The translations under genes were made by a program, and so were the position numbers. This document shows, piece after piece, positions 38,669 through 52,746 of a stretch of 64,000 bases of DNA (its first letter is position 1; the number at the start of each line of letters is the position of its first letter). The notes under the pieces were generated by a model, which worked only from the letters and a program-made list of their open reading frames with translations, was not told the DNA's origin and made no database searches. The DNA lies in the NCBI GenBank assembly GCA_000499405.2, contig HG738140.1, forward strand, positions 12,427,560-12,491,559. The letters are read 5' to 3'. This stretch comes from Onchocerca volvulus. Its lineage: Eukaryota > Nematoda > Chromadorea > Rhabditida > Onchocercidae.

Positions 38669-40220
38669 ACATTTACCGACTCACTGGTCTATTGAATCAT
38701 TTACCGCTCTTTGCTTTTATTATAATTTTCGGGTTTTTTCGACGTGTAGTCCACATTAATTTGAGGTTTTGAGTCAATATGGACAATTGTTAGCGTTTCG
38801 TGAACTGGATGAGTTAAGATTACCTAACTTTAAACTAAGAAATTTGGGAAAAACTACAGCCTATCCCAAAAAGACAGATCCAGTTCCTGAAACATTCAAA
38901 TATTCTTTGAGCATTAAATGACCTAATCTGGAGCACATTTTCTTTTCTTTCGAGGTTATTTATTGCTTCGTTGCTTAAAACACAAATAATTTTGATGCAT
39001 GTGGAACAAACATGATCAGCAGCAAACTTTATTTTGTAGAAGAATCTGGATAATGAAGTGGAATGTTACAGTCTTTTACAATGATAAAAGTAATAAGTGA
39101 CAAGATCAACTTTTCACACAGGAGTTACAAGTTAGATTCGTCAACTTTGATTATTTATGAAACGCTCACTGAGCAAATCATATAAAATTCTGATTTCTCC
39201 AATATTCACAATTTTTTAATAAAAACCATGGGATAATAAAATATGAATCTCTGAAAAAAAAAAATGATCCGGTAAACGCAAAACTTTCAATAAATACTGA
39301 TAAAAATTTCAAATGAAAATAAAGTCGAAACAATTCAATTAGCAAAACAAGTGTCATGCATTAATTGGAAACAATGAAAGAAGTTATCTATAATAAAAAA
39401 TCAAATATTCAGAAAACTTTGGGCAACAATATACAATAGTAACAACGCAAAAAACAGTTTTCTGAATGGTGAATATAGCAAGAAAAATAAATTTAAAAAA
39501 GTACTAATTGCACCACGGAGTAGATAATATTTACAACTGGAATAATTCTCGGAAGTTGCCTAAACTTTACTGAACAGAAAATCCTTATCTGGAATACACG
39601 TAATACAATTCTATGAGATGTCTATGAACTACAAAAATTATTTTTAGCTTGTAAGATAGAAAGATGTAAAGCATGGGTATGGAAAATCTGGGAGTTTGCA
39701 AACAATATAATATAAAGAGAATGACTAGAAAATGCAATAATATTATCAAAAAGAAACAGTGATAGATAAGAAAAAATGTTAGAGATTTTATAGATTTAGC
39801 AGATGAAATATAAGAAAAGATTTTATGGATTTAGCAGATGAAAAATTTATTTGAACTGAACAGATGGAAAAATTTTCCTGATTCTTTTAATTTTGCTTTT
39901 GATTAATCAAATTCCGGAAAATGATTAAAAAATGTTGAAAATGAATGCTTTTGAAGTGGAGTAATGATACCAGCGATCATCGACAATCGAAAATAAAGAG
40001 AATATCCACATTGACTTCATATATTATGGAACATCAGAAAAATCACCTCATAACAAACAGCCTAAGGTTCTCTTACAGAAGAGGAGACGAAAATGTAAAA
40101 AGTATTGTGACAGTACTTGTCAAATAATGATAACAAGTCTAATCCCCAAATAATTTAAGAGAATAATTTCAGATATACAGAATTTATTAATTGATAGTTT
40201 ATTACCATCAGTCCTAAGCA

Positions 40221-42291
40221 TCATGAAAATTTCATACCAAGTTCGATCTGACCGCCATTTCCATCGATTACACTTTCAGCATTCAGAGCACTAGGGCCAC
40301 CATTCTCTTCAGATGATTTTTCCAAAATATCAGATGTTTCGCTGCCATTTTCAGCAACACTGGGACTGATCATACAATCTTTACCATTATTCGAATGATC
40401 GAAATAAGATAAGCGATCGACCATAATTCGCAATTCTTAAATTGATTATTCGTCATTAAAACGGTGCATAAATATTGTTTCAGTTCATGCAAAATTACAA
40501 TATAATTTTTATTTAATTGACTATCTTCATAATACCAGGAAATTCCACACACTCAAAGTTCAAACAGTTGAACAGAACAATAGATCTCATAAATGAAATA
40601 GTTTGGAAAACACATGAACCTTCTTCCCAATCATTTGTTTCTTCTGGTAAATTAATTAATACATCACCATTCTCGGGTAACAGTTGCTGTGCCTTCTCCG
40701 GAGGAATTGTTCTGCAACATATTATTGTAAGTGAAAGAACAATGATATCAGTTTTCTAGCAATTTCATTTCAACTAACATTGGTACGAATCCACCAGATA
40801 TTTTATCCATAGATGATTTGATTTTTTCTGCAATTTTGGTAAATCCAAACAAGACAGCATCATCATAAGCAGTTCTATTCCATCTGTAATAAAATAATCC
40901 GCTATTGGATTTCCCATTTAGTATAACGTGATTCCAAGATAAGATGTTCAATATCAAAATTTAATTGAAATTTTGTTTTGAATCAATTGATAAGGTATGA
41001 TAATGAAAAATAACTTTCTCAAGATCTCTGGCAAGCAAAAGTAACGGCTTTTTGATCTAGTATAATAACTTCTTAAAGCACTTATTTAAATCCAAAACAA
41101 TTTCACAATATAAAAAAACTCCATTAGACATATAAGTATTTCTTTATTAATTGATAAAGATATTTTTATTAAATATATTTTTTTCAAATATAATTAATAT
41201 ATTTATAACCAACCTATCCCTAACAAGTGGATTAACATGGGCGATGTCGAGAAAGAAATCCACCATTAACGATTGTCCTTCTGAGGCAGCTAGATGCAGT
41301 GGTGTACGACCATCATAGTCTGACATATTCAAATTGACACCACCCAAAAACATCCTGAAAATCTTAATTATAAATTATGGTATTTATTCCTCAAAGAAAA
41401 TCTGATATAAACTGTCATGTTTATACGAAGTGAAGTTATATTCTTAATTATCGCAAAATTATAATTCGAGCATTACCAACATCATTTCTTAAGTCATTGA
41501 GTGAAAACTGCCAATCTTTACATTAAACTTCAACGCTAATTCACTCAAGTTCAATCACGTTGTTGACATTTGAGACCACTACATATCATTCAGCTATGCA
41601 TAATAACATTTGCTTGTCTTCATTGAAGTTTTCCACGGAATATGACCTTCGAACATCATCAATGTCGCCTTTCTTCGTGGCAAACATCATTTCGAGAATT
41701 AATTCAGATTCATTTGGCATACCACGCTTTCGGGGATCTATTTTCTTGGTATCTGCATGCAACAAACTATCATAGTTGTGAAAGTTGAAAGTTTCGATCA
41801 TTTTCTGAAAAGAAATTCCAATTCTTGGTAGAAATTTCTTAATTTTTTGTAGATTCCTTCGTAATAACAGAATGAAATTTTCCGGCAAACATGTAATGAA
41901 AGATATATACCTTACAGAAGCTTACACCACGCACACTGTTGCCCATTTTATCCAAAGGCGGTGACCAGATACAAATTCCCATCAAATTTGGTACCACAAC
42001 GATCATTGCTCCTGAGACACCAGATTTTGCAGGTAAGCCAACCTAAATTGGTATTATTCGCAGCTATTTCAAAATACTGCATATCACTTCTATATATCAA
42101 ATATTGGTTTTCTCCATAAACAAAAGTGTTTCAACTTACCTGAAATGCGAACTGGCCACTATAATCGTACATTCCACATGAGTACATCAATGAAAGAACA
42201 TCGCGACATGGCCGAGCACTAATGCATATTTCATTGGTCAGAGGGCAAACACCTAAGAGAAAAAATGCACTTTTTTCAGTGTTTTGAAAAT

Positions 42292-42324
<33 letters not shown>

Positions 42325-45300
42325 CCATAACGTTCTTAAATTAAACGCTCAAAAAGCTGACATTTAAGAGGAAAAATAAATTGCAAATATCAAGTCTTGC
42401 CTCCATTAGCCAAAGTTGCTGCCATTACAGCAGCACTTTCACATGTTGTTTCTAATGAGCACAGCTGGAAATAAAAATCCAGCTCATCTCGGAGAGATAC
42501 TGAACCAGGAAAACAATTATTTTCTTTCATGTAATAAGAGAGCGCATAATTACGATCTGCGGTATCGCGTTCCGAAAGGAAACTAAAAAATATTTTTTCT
42601 AAAAGAAAATCTTTTAATCTGACAAGATGTTTTGAAATTTTATTTTATTTTTTACATTGGTAAAGTAAAGGCCTAGTTCCAAAGTCTCTATAGAGAAAAA
42701 CTTTAAAATTAAGAATATCATAAATAGCTTAAAACTCACGTTGCATTATTAAATCCTATATAGCCACCTCCTGCTAGTTTCCTGTACTGGGTTAAAACCT
42801 GGAAATGATCTGAATATAGTTTAAATTTCGAATTCAATAAATTCCACCTCGATGATTGAATGATTCTTGATGATTCTGCAGTATTTTTTCCGAGATTAAA
42901 AACAGAAATACTCCATTCCAGTTTTTTGTAAAGAAACATAAACCTCCTATATCTTTGAAAATATAGTAGCCGGATAAAAATAGGAATGAGACTTATTCCT
43001 ATAAATTACATTATTCTTAAAAGACTGATCAATGAGTTTTATAACTCTGAGCAAACTTACAAAATCATAACGATCCGCCATTTTATGTTCCATTTTCAGC
43101 AGTGACGTGACTATAATTGCTCCAGCATTTATTAGAGGATTATGTGGTTTTCCTGTCAAATAATTTGCATAACTTTAGAGCTTAGTACTTCGGTATGATC
43201 CAATATTACAAACAATCCGAATCGTTCTACCAGAAACAAGCTAACGTGAATCGCAAGAAATTTTAAGTTTTAATCTTGAATTAGTCTTGCAAAATGATCA
43301 CTAATTGTGAAATCTATAACAAAAGAAAAATATGTTTTATTAAAAAATATCGAATTTCTGCTAGATAGCTTGAAGAAAATTGAAACATATTAGCTAATAC
43401 AAAAGCTTACCGTTGCAATCTAGACATATTTCATTGAATAATCGCCCGGATGGTTCATGGCCGACATAAGTGTGGACGAAATCTGCTCCCAAATCAGATG
43501 CTACTATTGCATAATTAAAAGCTGAAAAAAAAATTTTAGCAGAGAACTGGCACTATGAAATAACGAATTAAATAATCAGTTATTGAAACAAATACATTCA
43601 GTTGTCCTTAAAAATTTTAACTCTCAAAGTTATGAAAAAAATAGATGGTGTGAAATAAAGTTCGTGAATCTTAATTCACCTATTGCCTTACCCTTTGATA
43701 TGGACTGAAAACAAAATGGCACACGTGCATCACCATAACTGATACGTTGTCCATCAATTGTACATATCGAGAGACCCCATTTTTTCGGATCTACTCGAGC
43801 CAGTTGAGGAATATAATCTGCTACTTTGCCTTCATGAATAAGCGCGCACTGAAATCAGTCTATCGATTCCAATAAATTCTCATATTCTCATAACATACGT
43901 CGAACATCTCATTCCAAACAATTTGAACTGACGCATATAATTTAAAAGTTGTTTAACTCAAAATATAGATAATTCGCTAAATATTTGTCTTATTTGCTGA
44001 TCATTGTAAATTCTCCTTGCCCATCTGTTCCATAATCAGGATCTCTTATAAGAAATAGTTAGCAATATTAATTTTCATAAAGTTAATGATTAACATTAAT
44101 AATCAGATAGTTTCAAGAGTATTGTTTTGCAAAAAATTTGAAGAATAAAGGATTCCAGTAAGTATTAAATACAATTTTTTGCGAGTTATGCTAATGATTA
44201 TAATAACTTTCCCATAATGACCAAAAAAGACTATTAATGCTAATTCTTTTTTGAGAGAAGTCACATGTTTTTAAGAAAGACAACTTGGAAAGTAAGACAA
44301 GTTGTTTCATAATAAAAAAGAAGAAATGAACCATAAGAAAAACTACTTCATCAAAAATTTCTTTAATCTTGGCAATAAATTCACCCCAACTTGGAATAAT
44401 TAAATCGTTGCGAAGTGTTTGGGCAATCAGATTGATGCTTGGCCGGATACATCTGCAATTATTTCTGTTCAGTATAACATATTGCTGCATTGAATTTATT
44501 ATGATGTACTCAATTGAAAGAAATTAGAGTGGAATCATTCAAGTTCGTAAATAGAAGTTACTGAGTGAAAAATAGAGCTTTCTGTCACTCTTCTCGTCCC
44601 TTTCACCATTTCATAAGGACTGAGAAACACTAAAACAAAATATTAAATGGTTGCTAACTCCTTAAACTGTTCCTTGTTTAATAAGCAGTGTCTAGTATCG
44701 CAGTCATCCTCGATTTGCAGCTCATATTCACGCAATTTTTCAATCGTATGTTTCAACCGAGGGTCGTCTTCACGGATGCCAAATGATCGCAATACCTGAA
44801 AACAAGAGCCAAAAGATATTTGAAAATTTCGAAATGTGTGAGTAATGAAAGTGACAAAAAAGGATATTCTTTGATAAAATTAGAAAGGAATATTCTTCGA
44901 TTAAGATATTCCTACAAAGGCATAAATTTTCTATATATTTTTACTAATAAATAAAAATGTCTTACAGAAAGTAATTTCCCCAAAGAAGCTTCTTCGGGCT
45001 TTTTGGGGCATTTGAAGAGATCGTAGGTGAGATCTTCCTGCGATGGATGAGAGAGCTGATAAACATGCTTCAAACGCTTAGCAGTATCATTCAGTAGTCG
45101 AGTAACTGATGATTTGCGATTGTTTTTCAAGATCTTGCTTACATTATCAACTGCAATGGAAACCAATGAATCTAACAAAAGAAAAAAAAAAGTCGAAAGA
45201 AAAGATTGAGCAATCACACTGAATTGGAACCAATCAACGATTTTATGAACTGAAACCCATGACGACTAAAAAATGCATAACAGCGAATAAGTTGAAAAGA

Positions 45301-45985
45301 AACCAATTTGAACAAGAAAAAAAAAATCGAATATATAGAAGTCTAGACGACAAATAAGATGAAAAAATGAGGAAGATGGACAGTCAGGAAAAGATGAAAG
45401 AAGAACACACATAATTTCATATGACAAATGTGGAATTACCGGCAGCAGAAGCACACTTGTATTCATCGCTTTCCATTGCTTCCAACTCCTGAGAGCGTTG
45501 ATTCTTGTCTAACCGATACTGAAATTACTTCCGCATCTCAAAATTCAATAGGCTACTTTTGCTACATCTGAGGAATTTTTCTGGCCTATTTACAGAATCC
45601 GTCAGCTAATCGAATATAAAGATACGGCCAAGCAACAAATTAACTTTTGGAATTTCTCTGTATACTCAAACAATTCGCTCTTCTGGTGTACAACTTTGAA
45701 AAAAACCAGTCCTTAGATTCTGGAACATGAAGACACATCCGAGTAATCTGGCAATTCCCGGAACATACCTGCATCCCCAAAAAACAAGTCAGCCCCGGAA
45801 ACATCTCATCACACAACAGTCAGTGCATAAATTTCTGGAAAAATGCCGAAGCAAATGCTCAAACTTCGATCAGTCGGCACACGAACCTCTACAAGTGGGA
45901 GTAGTTTCGATAGTGTTTCAGATTTTTTAACTTCCGTTTTTATTGAGGTTTTCAGGTCTTTAACCGGTCCCAACTCTTCAGACAT
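40221..45985 (-). CDS. Glutaminase (kidney/liver type) with ankyrin repeats
   Basis: The enzyme hydrolyses glutamine to glutamate and ammonia; the family is mitochondrial. Seventeen exons can be chained: 45887-45985, 45440-45518, 44966-45171, 44659-44795, 44347-44452, 43692-43848, 43411-43521, 43061-43152, 42740-42798, 42401-42582, 42140-42252, 41911-42042, 41647-41804, 41214-41354, 40779-40883, 40620-40711 and 40221-40435. They total 2184 nt (727 aa). The serine-dependent beta-lactamase-like catalytic domain shows [12 protein letters not shown], the catalytic S-x-x-K in [47 protein letters not shown] and [10 protein letters not shown]. Ankyrin repeats follow ([32 protein letters not shown]). 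The last 100 residues are an acidic, disordered extension ([12 protein letters not shown]). Exon 1 ([10 protein letters not shown]) shows no clear mitochondrial presequence, so a further 5' exon may exist. The intron at 42253-42400 is GC-AG. Confidence 0.95.
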
Positions 45986-48900
45986 AATTCGAAATTGAAG
46001 TTAGAATTGCCGAAGATAAGAAATAAATGAATCAACAATTGGGACGAAAAAAAAAAACTATTGGTTTAAAGTATCAATTTGAAAATTTCTAATTAGAAAA
46101 AAAAAATCCCAAATTTCTCAAGAATTTTTTGAAAAAATTTGAAGAAAGCAGAATTATTACGATGTTTCATACTCCCTACAAATCACGATCTCTTCGGAAT
46201 CTCTTCGGAAAATCTATGATGTAATAAAAGTACAGTACAATATTTTTTGAATTCCTCTTATGTGCATGAAAAGTTCTGAATCAGCTAACCTTAATTCGTG
46301 AAGCACTTGTCGGTGTTCCACTGTACATTTTGCTTGAGATTAGATCACACTATTCGTGTTCTATACAATGATTCTTTTATTCTTTATTCTATTACATACA
46401 ATCCATTACCTTCCTTTCGTCGTATGATTAGCAAAAAAGCAATTTTTTGAAAAAGATCGATTTAATTTCATTTATGTATTTTGAAACAAAGAAATTAGTG
46501 ATATCCATGCAAGTATTTGTGAACTTAACAGAGGAAAGATATATCTACAACGATGAAAAATCGATAAGAATTTCCGATGCAATCTACAACGTGGTTTTCC
46601 TCTCTCTTATTTCTCATATGGGAAAAAGATGCATCATAATATGATCAAGCATTATTCGGATTTCTGGATGAAATAACCTGGAAGATTGGATAATAGGTGA
46701 TATAATCATGGCTACTTACGATTTATAACGCACATCTGATTATGAATTATAGAATGCGCATATCATATGAACCAATGTTTACTTCCCGTATTACTCTACT
46801 TAATTATAAGATAATTATAATAAAAACACCATTCTAATTTTTTAAATAAAATAACATTGCTTGGAAGAGATATAATTTGAAGAAAATGAAAGTTTTTCAT
46901 GAATTTATAAAAGAGAAATTTGAAAAAAATATTAGGATTTTTATTAACAATTCATTGTAAATAGGTTATCAATTTATCAATGTAAGTCATCAGTTAATAA
47001 ATCAATATTCGATAAAATTTCTAAACAATTTTCAGAGTTCGAGAAATAATGTCACCTTCTGCGCCTAACTTATACGGGGAATAATAGGAGAAACTAATTG
47101 TGTTAATTTTAATGAATATTACCGGTTGCATACCATACATTTTTGTGTTTTGCATCGCGCCATTAATGAATTGGTGAAAGAGAAAGATAAGAGATAGAGA
47201 TAATGGAAGTTATCACTCTTCTTCTCATTTCTATGATGTAATGCTAATTCAGCAAAGTTTTCAGATCGTAATTACAAGCCAATATGTAAATTTTCACTTA
47301 AGCATATTTGGAAAAAAAAAAAGAAAAAAGCAGATATTTAGAGAAGAAAGCAAATCTGTTCATTAACCTTTTGCGGCAGGAAGTGGAAGAAGAATGAAAT
47401 GAGTGTTTTGGAATTGTTGCCTTGAAATCCAATGAAATCCGATATGATAAATTTGCTGAGCAGTGATAGACGGAAAAATGATAAAAATTAAATCTCAAAA
47501 ATTCGAACAAACATAACAGGAAGAAATTTCAAATTCAATGAAATATTTGTTACATCAGATAGAATGCTGGTTGTAGTTCTCACGAATTTTTTGTCTTGAA
47601 GTCTAAGGATTATTATTGCAATAAAGTTCTTCTTAAGCCTTCTTTGATAACATCCTTCTAACTTGAAATCAAATCCAGATCACTATGGATGTTTTAATTG
47701 CAGTCAGGGATATAGAAGAGCTATGATGAACGCGAATTATTTTAATCTCATAATCGATATGACAAAAAACGTAGGGATTAGGTTAACCAATTCTGTTCCA
47801 TTTCAGTCAGGAAAAACAAAATTATTAAGTTCTATCTACTCCTGCCCTATCCTTCTTTTGAAAATGATCAGTTTTAGTCGAGAAATCTGAGATGTTTGTT
47901 TTGAGTCAAAAAAAGATTACTTGATTGCTGATACTTTGCTGCAGGAGAATGGAGAAGATCTAAGTGAGGGAAGGTCATAAGATCAAAAAGCGAAGGTCAA
48001 AGGGACAAAGTTATGAGAAGATCTAAGTTTATAAGCAACAGAGAGTTGGAAACTTTTCGACATTTGATACATTTGATACAAGTTTCTGCTAAATACAATT
48101 ATTGGCAGTTGGTTGCTATGGTGTACTTCTTTGTTGTTTAAAATTAGGAGATTTTACTAAGAATTTGATTGTAATTGAAATTGATAAAGGTTAATGAAAT
48201 ATGAATGTTGATATTGAATCTAAGCAAAGATGAAGTGCACTGCTCGACGAGTTGTCGATCAGAGTTTTTGTTCGCTCTAAAAGTTCTGATCTTTCTGAAC
48301 TTTTTTTCTTCAAGAATTTTGTTCGATCTAATTGTTATGATTATTTTGATTGTTCCTTTTTATCCTAAATGCTGTGATTGATCCTACCTCTTTATATAAT
48401 GGATGTTTGTTGACTAAGTGTCAATCCTAGCACAACCTGCAAAATGGTAATTTTAATACAAGGAAATTTTGTTCTCTGCTGATCATTTATGGTACAATAT
48501 ACAATATGATTATCAGGAAATAGTATTTATAGGAGAGATGATATCACTGATTTCCTTTTTTTTTTTTTTTTTTTTTTTGCAAAATGTTAATTTATAGTGG
48601 AAAAAGAATTAATTTACAATATTTCATGTTTAGTGAAAAGGAAATTTTGTTTTCTACTTGTTAACTACGACATAATTTACAATGTGTTAATATATTAGCG
48701 TGAAGGATGAATTCGTTTACTCCATGTCAATATAATAACTGTAGCGTAAAAGTCAATGACATGGTTATCCGAAATATTTCTAAAGGTTCAACGACTTGAT
48801 TATAATACTACAATCTTTCTATCATGCAAGTTCTTGATTATTTCATCATAATCTCTATTCATATCTATAACTATATTCCATCAAATATTTCGATTATTCC

Positions 48901-50716
48901 ATTTTTTCTCATGTTTTGTTCCTTTCATGTTACCATTTTAATCTTTGTAAATTTGTTTATTTTATTTCAAATACTTCATTCATATTCTAATCTTCCATAT
49001 TACTCCTTTGCTCATCTTACTCATCATTTTTATAATTTTTCCCATTCTTCCAATAATCTATACAAGATTTTCTCTAGTTCTTATCAAAAAATTTGGCAAA
49101 GTTAATTAATTTCCAAAAAACAAAAATGATGTGAAATAATGAGGAAAATTTTTGACTCAGTTTATTCAGGATACTATTAATAATTGATCTATTTTGATTC
49201 AATAAAATCGATCGTTAAATCTTTTCATATGTTAGTGGCATTTGAAATTTCTTCAGTAATATCATCGGAAATATGTTAATCATCAAATCCCTTCTTATCA
49301 ATTTACTGATAATAATAAAAATAATCATCGAAAGATTTTCAGGAATTTGTAAATTAAAACCCTCCTCTTTCTACTTTCTTCATTCCACTTCATTTCTCAT
49401 GGAAATGATTTCTAAGGGAATAAAGGTAAATACGAATAAGTAAAAAGTTTCCAAACTTTCCAGTGATACTTCTTTTTTTAGGTATAATTGAAACATAAAA
49501 AAAAAAAAAAAAAAAACAGAATTCCTAATCAGGAAATATCGAAAGGTAAAAGCTGTATAGTTTAATAGATTTATTGATTCTTTTTTCTTCATTTTCAATA
49601 GAAAAAAGAATTAGTCAATCTGTCATTCTGATTTACCGATTCATTATTCTGGTTAATTTATCCTCTTATCGTGCCAGGATATAACGTTGAATTTGCTTAC
49701 ATTTTCAAAAGATTGTTCTCTTTTTCAAGAGATTTCCTCCTTGAACTATGTAAACTACTTAAACTTTCATATTTAAATGAATTATGAATAATATATGAGA
49801 ATGTCTGAATAATTTGCTTTTTTTTTGTCACATTTAAATGCTCCTTTCAAAATATTCAAATTTTGAAATATAATGTCAAAGTTTCAGAGAGGAAACGAGA
49901 ATGATGATTTGAGAAGAAAATTGGGGGAAAAATCACTTAAAAAAAAGAAAAATAAAACAATCAACTTGATTAATGAAGAATAATAAAGAACTACGATCAT
50001 CATCATCTAATTCGGGCTATATTTGGACGTTGTGAGTATTAAATTTTGATTTTAGTGGAATCAATCGATTTGAATAATTTAATTTTTGTATAATAGACAT
50101 GGAAAAGTTGCATGTAGTGTAATTATTTATAAAAAAACTTGTTTGTGCTGTGAAATTTGGGAACTTCATGCTGCATCTTTAATTCATTCGTTGACCAATA
50201 CCATTTTATATGATCATTACGAATTTCGGAATTCTATATTTCCATAAAATTTCATTTGAAATTCGAATTTATGATGCGACACTGCAAAAACGTTCCTTTT
50301 CTGTCCCATCCAAATGGTTAGTGGGACGAAAAATAGTGTCACAGTGTACCGTCAATGCGTGACAATTTTAATTGAAATATAAGAGTGGAATTGATCTCAT
50401 TTTAATTTTGTGGAGTTTTCTGGATTTTTATTTGGTCTGTATTATTTGAGACTGTTTTGGATGTTACAGTTTCAAACGATAAAGGGCAAGAGAGAGAGAC
50501 TGAGGTTGATAAAATGATAGAGATAAAAGGATGTTGTGATAATGTTAAACTGTTAAATTTGCTGAATCTTTGTTTTGTGATTAGAATGTGAGTGAAGATT
50601 TGCAAAAATTTACACTGTACAAGAATTATAGCAATAATTGAAAATTTAGAGAGAAAGATATTAAATAATGTTTTGTTTCCTTCTTTGTCTATCTTTTTTT
50701 GTTTTCATTGCAGAGA
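45986..50716. other. 4.7 kb intergenic region between divergent glutaminase and coatomer zeta
   Basis: No gene was recognised. The sequence is very AT-rich with poly-T at 48557-48579 and poly-A at 49499-49517. Two longish ORFs (47663-47890 and 48824-49105 on the plus strand) consist of I/F/Y/S-rich noise. As the genes on either side are divergent, both promoters should lie here. There was no clear TATA or factor site. Confidence 0.6.
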
Positions 50717-52350
50717 ATGACTTGTATGTACAGCATCAAAGGAATTGCTATATTGGATCAGGATGGTAATCGTATCCTTGCCAAGGTATGCTAACTAATA
50801 TGTTTAATTTTATTTAGCCAATTGCAGTATTATTAGCTTTTGGTCCCTTTTTAAATCAAATAAATCGTTAATTGTGTTTTGTAATGAATGCTGCTGTATC
50901 TGATTTTTATCTCTGTTCCTGCTGTCTATATCTTTCATCAAAAAATGATTTAAATGAGTGAAGCATCAGTTAATTTCATAAAAATATGGGAACATTTCTG
51001 GCAAATACGGAACTTTTTTTTCTTGCAGTATTATGATGACAAAGTATTCCCAAGTACGAAGGAGCAAAAAGCTTTTGAGAAAAACTTGTTCCAGAAAACA
51101 TGCAAAGCAAATGGTAAAGTTTCAGCGTAGTTACTGTTGTTGGCTTTTTTGGATAGCTAATGTTGGGGATCTCTTTTGAGAAGTTTAATTTTGTTTCTGC
51201 ACAATTAAAATGATCACTCTCTTTGACCAACATCTTTTCAGGGCTTGTTAAAATTCTGTACATAGCTTATTTTCCTAAAAGAATTCTTAGGTCACCGGTA
51301 TAATTCTTATCATTTGCAGCCGAAATAATTTTATTAGATGGGATGATTTGCGTATATCGGAGCAATGTTGACCTATTTTTCTACGTAATAGGTGGTGCAG
51401 ATCAGAATGAATTGGTCCTTATCTCGGCTCTTAATTGTCTGTATGATTCGATCTCTCTGGTTCTGCGAAAAAACGTGGAGAAAAAAGCCCTTATCGATGA
51501 TATGGATATTGCTATGTTGATCATCGATGAAATTTGTGATAATGGGTTTGTGGATTGGTTTTTTTTGTCTTTTTTTGCTGCAATTTATTAACAAGAATTG
51601 GTTCTGTTGTGCAGATACCTAAAATTGAATTAAATATTTCGATTGTTCCGAAAGCTTATGTAAAATAAAGAAAGATACTTGCTCCAAAAGAAATTGTCAA
51701 ATTATATTATCTTCATTATCTTTTAAAAAATTTTGAAAATAGGCAGGGCTGTATTTTGAATTTTTTCAGTAATTAGACCGCTTCATATTTTAATAATTAT
51801 ATCGGGAAGAAAGTGGGAAAAGAGACAAGAGCTTCGATAGGTTTTTGTTTTTTGGGATCAACAGAAGACATTCTGTATACAGATCTACTTGGCTTTTTAA
51901 ACAGATGTGTAATGAGTGATCTTAAGTCCGATCCATAGATTGTTGCTTTAATTATTGTCTGATAAATATATGACATTAGGCATCCCCAGCCTCATCTTTA
52001 ATTTCGTTTCTCGTTGATCATTTGAAATACTAGAACTTTTTTTTTTTGTACTGATTTTCTAAATAGCTATTAGAATCGAAGTTATTAAGCAAGAATAAAT
52101 TCGATAAATCAATTAAATCGTAATTTAATAGCTCTTATATTTGCAGTGTTTTAATGGAAACAGAATCGCAAGCTGTTGTAAGTCGTTGTGCTTTACGAAC
52201 CGATGAATTAACATTCGGTGATCAAAGTATCTCGCAAGTGGGAATGTCGGTACGCATGTCTTAAAAAACAATCTTTGCCATAAAATTCATTATTTTGATG
52301 TAACTCATGATAAATGCATGCTGTAGTCTTAAATATTTATTATGTAATCG

Positions 52351-52383
<33 letters not shown>

Positions 52384-52678
52384 GATTCAAATCAAACGAT
52401 TGGTTAAGCGATTCAGTAAAATGATTTAGCCAATCGTTTGATTTAATTTTTTGTTATAATCAAATTCCATGCTCATCAAATAGCATTCTTGATGCTCTTT
52501 TAGATAACTCTAGATCGCCAATTATTATCGGAATTATATGAGTTTTTGTTGGGATAAGATTAATTCTTGCATTTTTCAGTAAATTTTTTACTTTTTCAAC
52601 AACTTGTTTTTGTTTTTCTCTTTCAATATTACTCGATTTTAGATAATCAACGTTTGCTTGTTTCGGTTGTTTTTTTTT

Positions 52679-52746
<68 letters not shown>

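Larger units (their letters stand above)
36979..40220. other. Intergenic region between cysteine protease and glutaminase 3' end
   Basis: About 3.2 kb, AT-rich except for a higher-GC island at about 38400-38700. It contains a small signal-peptide-like ORF (37778-37987), a 16-bp triplicate (38462-38509) and two E2F-like sites (38624-38668). It also contains a 26-bp repeat, AGATTTTATAGATTTAGCAG-type, near 39784 and again near 39820. Confidence 0.6.

Noticed and set aside
45727..45930. 67-codon plus-strand ORF
   Set aside because: Antisense to the proposed first exon of glutaminase.
48824..49105. 93-codon plus-strand ORF rich in I, F, Y and S
   Set aside because: Looks hydrophobic only because the DNA is T-rich. 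There is no start context, domain or GC rise.
51373..51594. 73-codon minus-strand ORF
   Set aside because: Antisense shadow of coatomer zeta exon 3.
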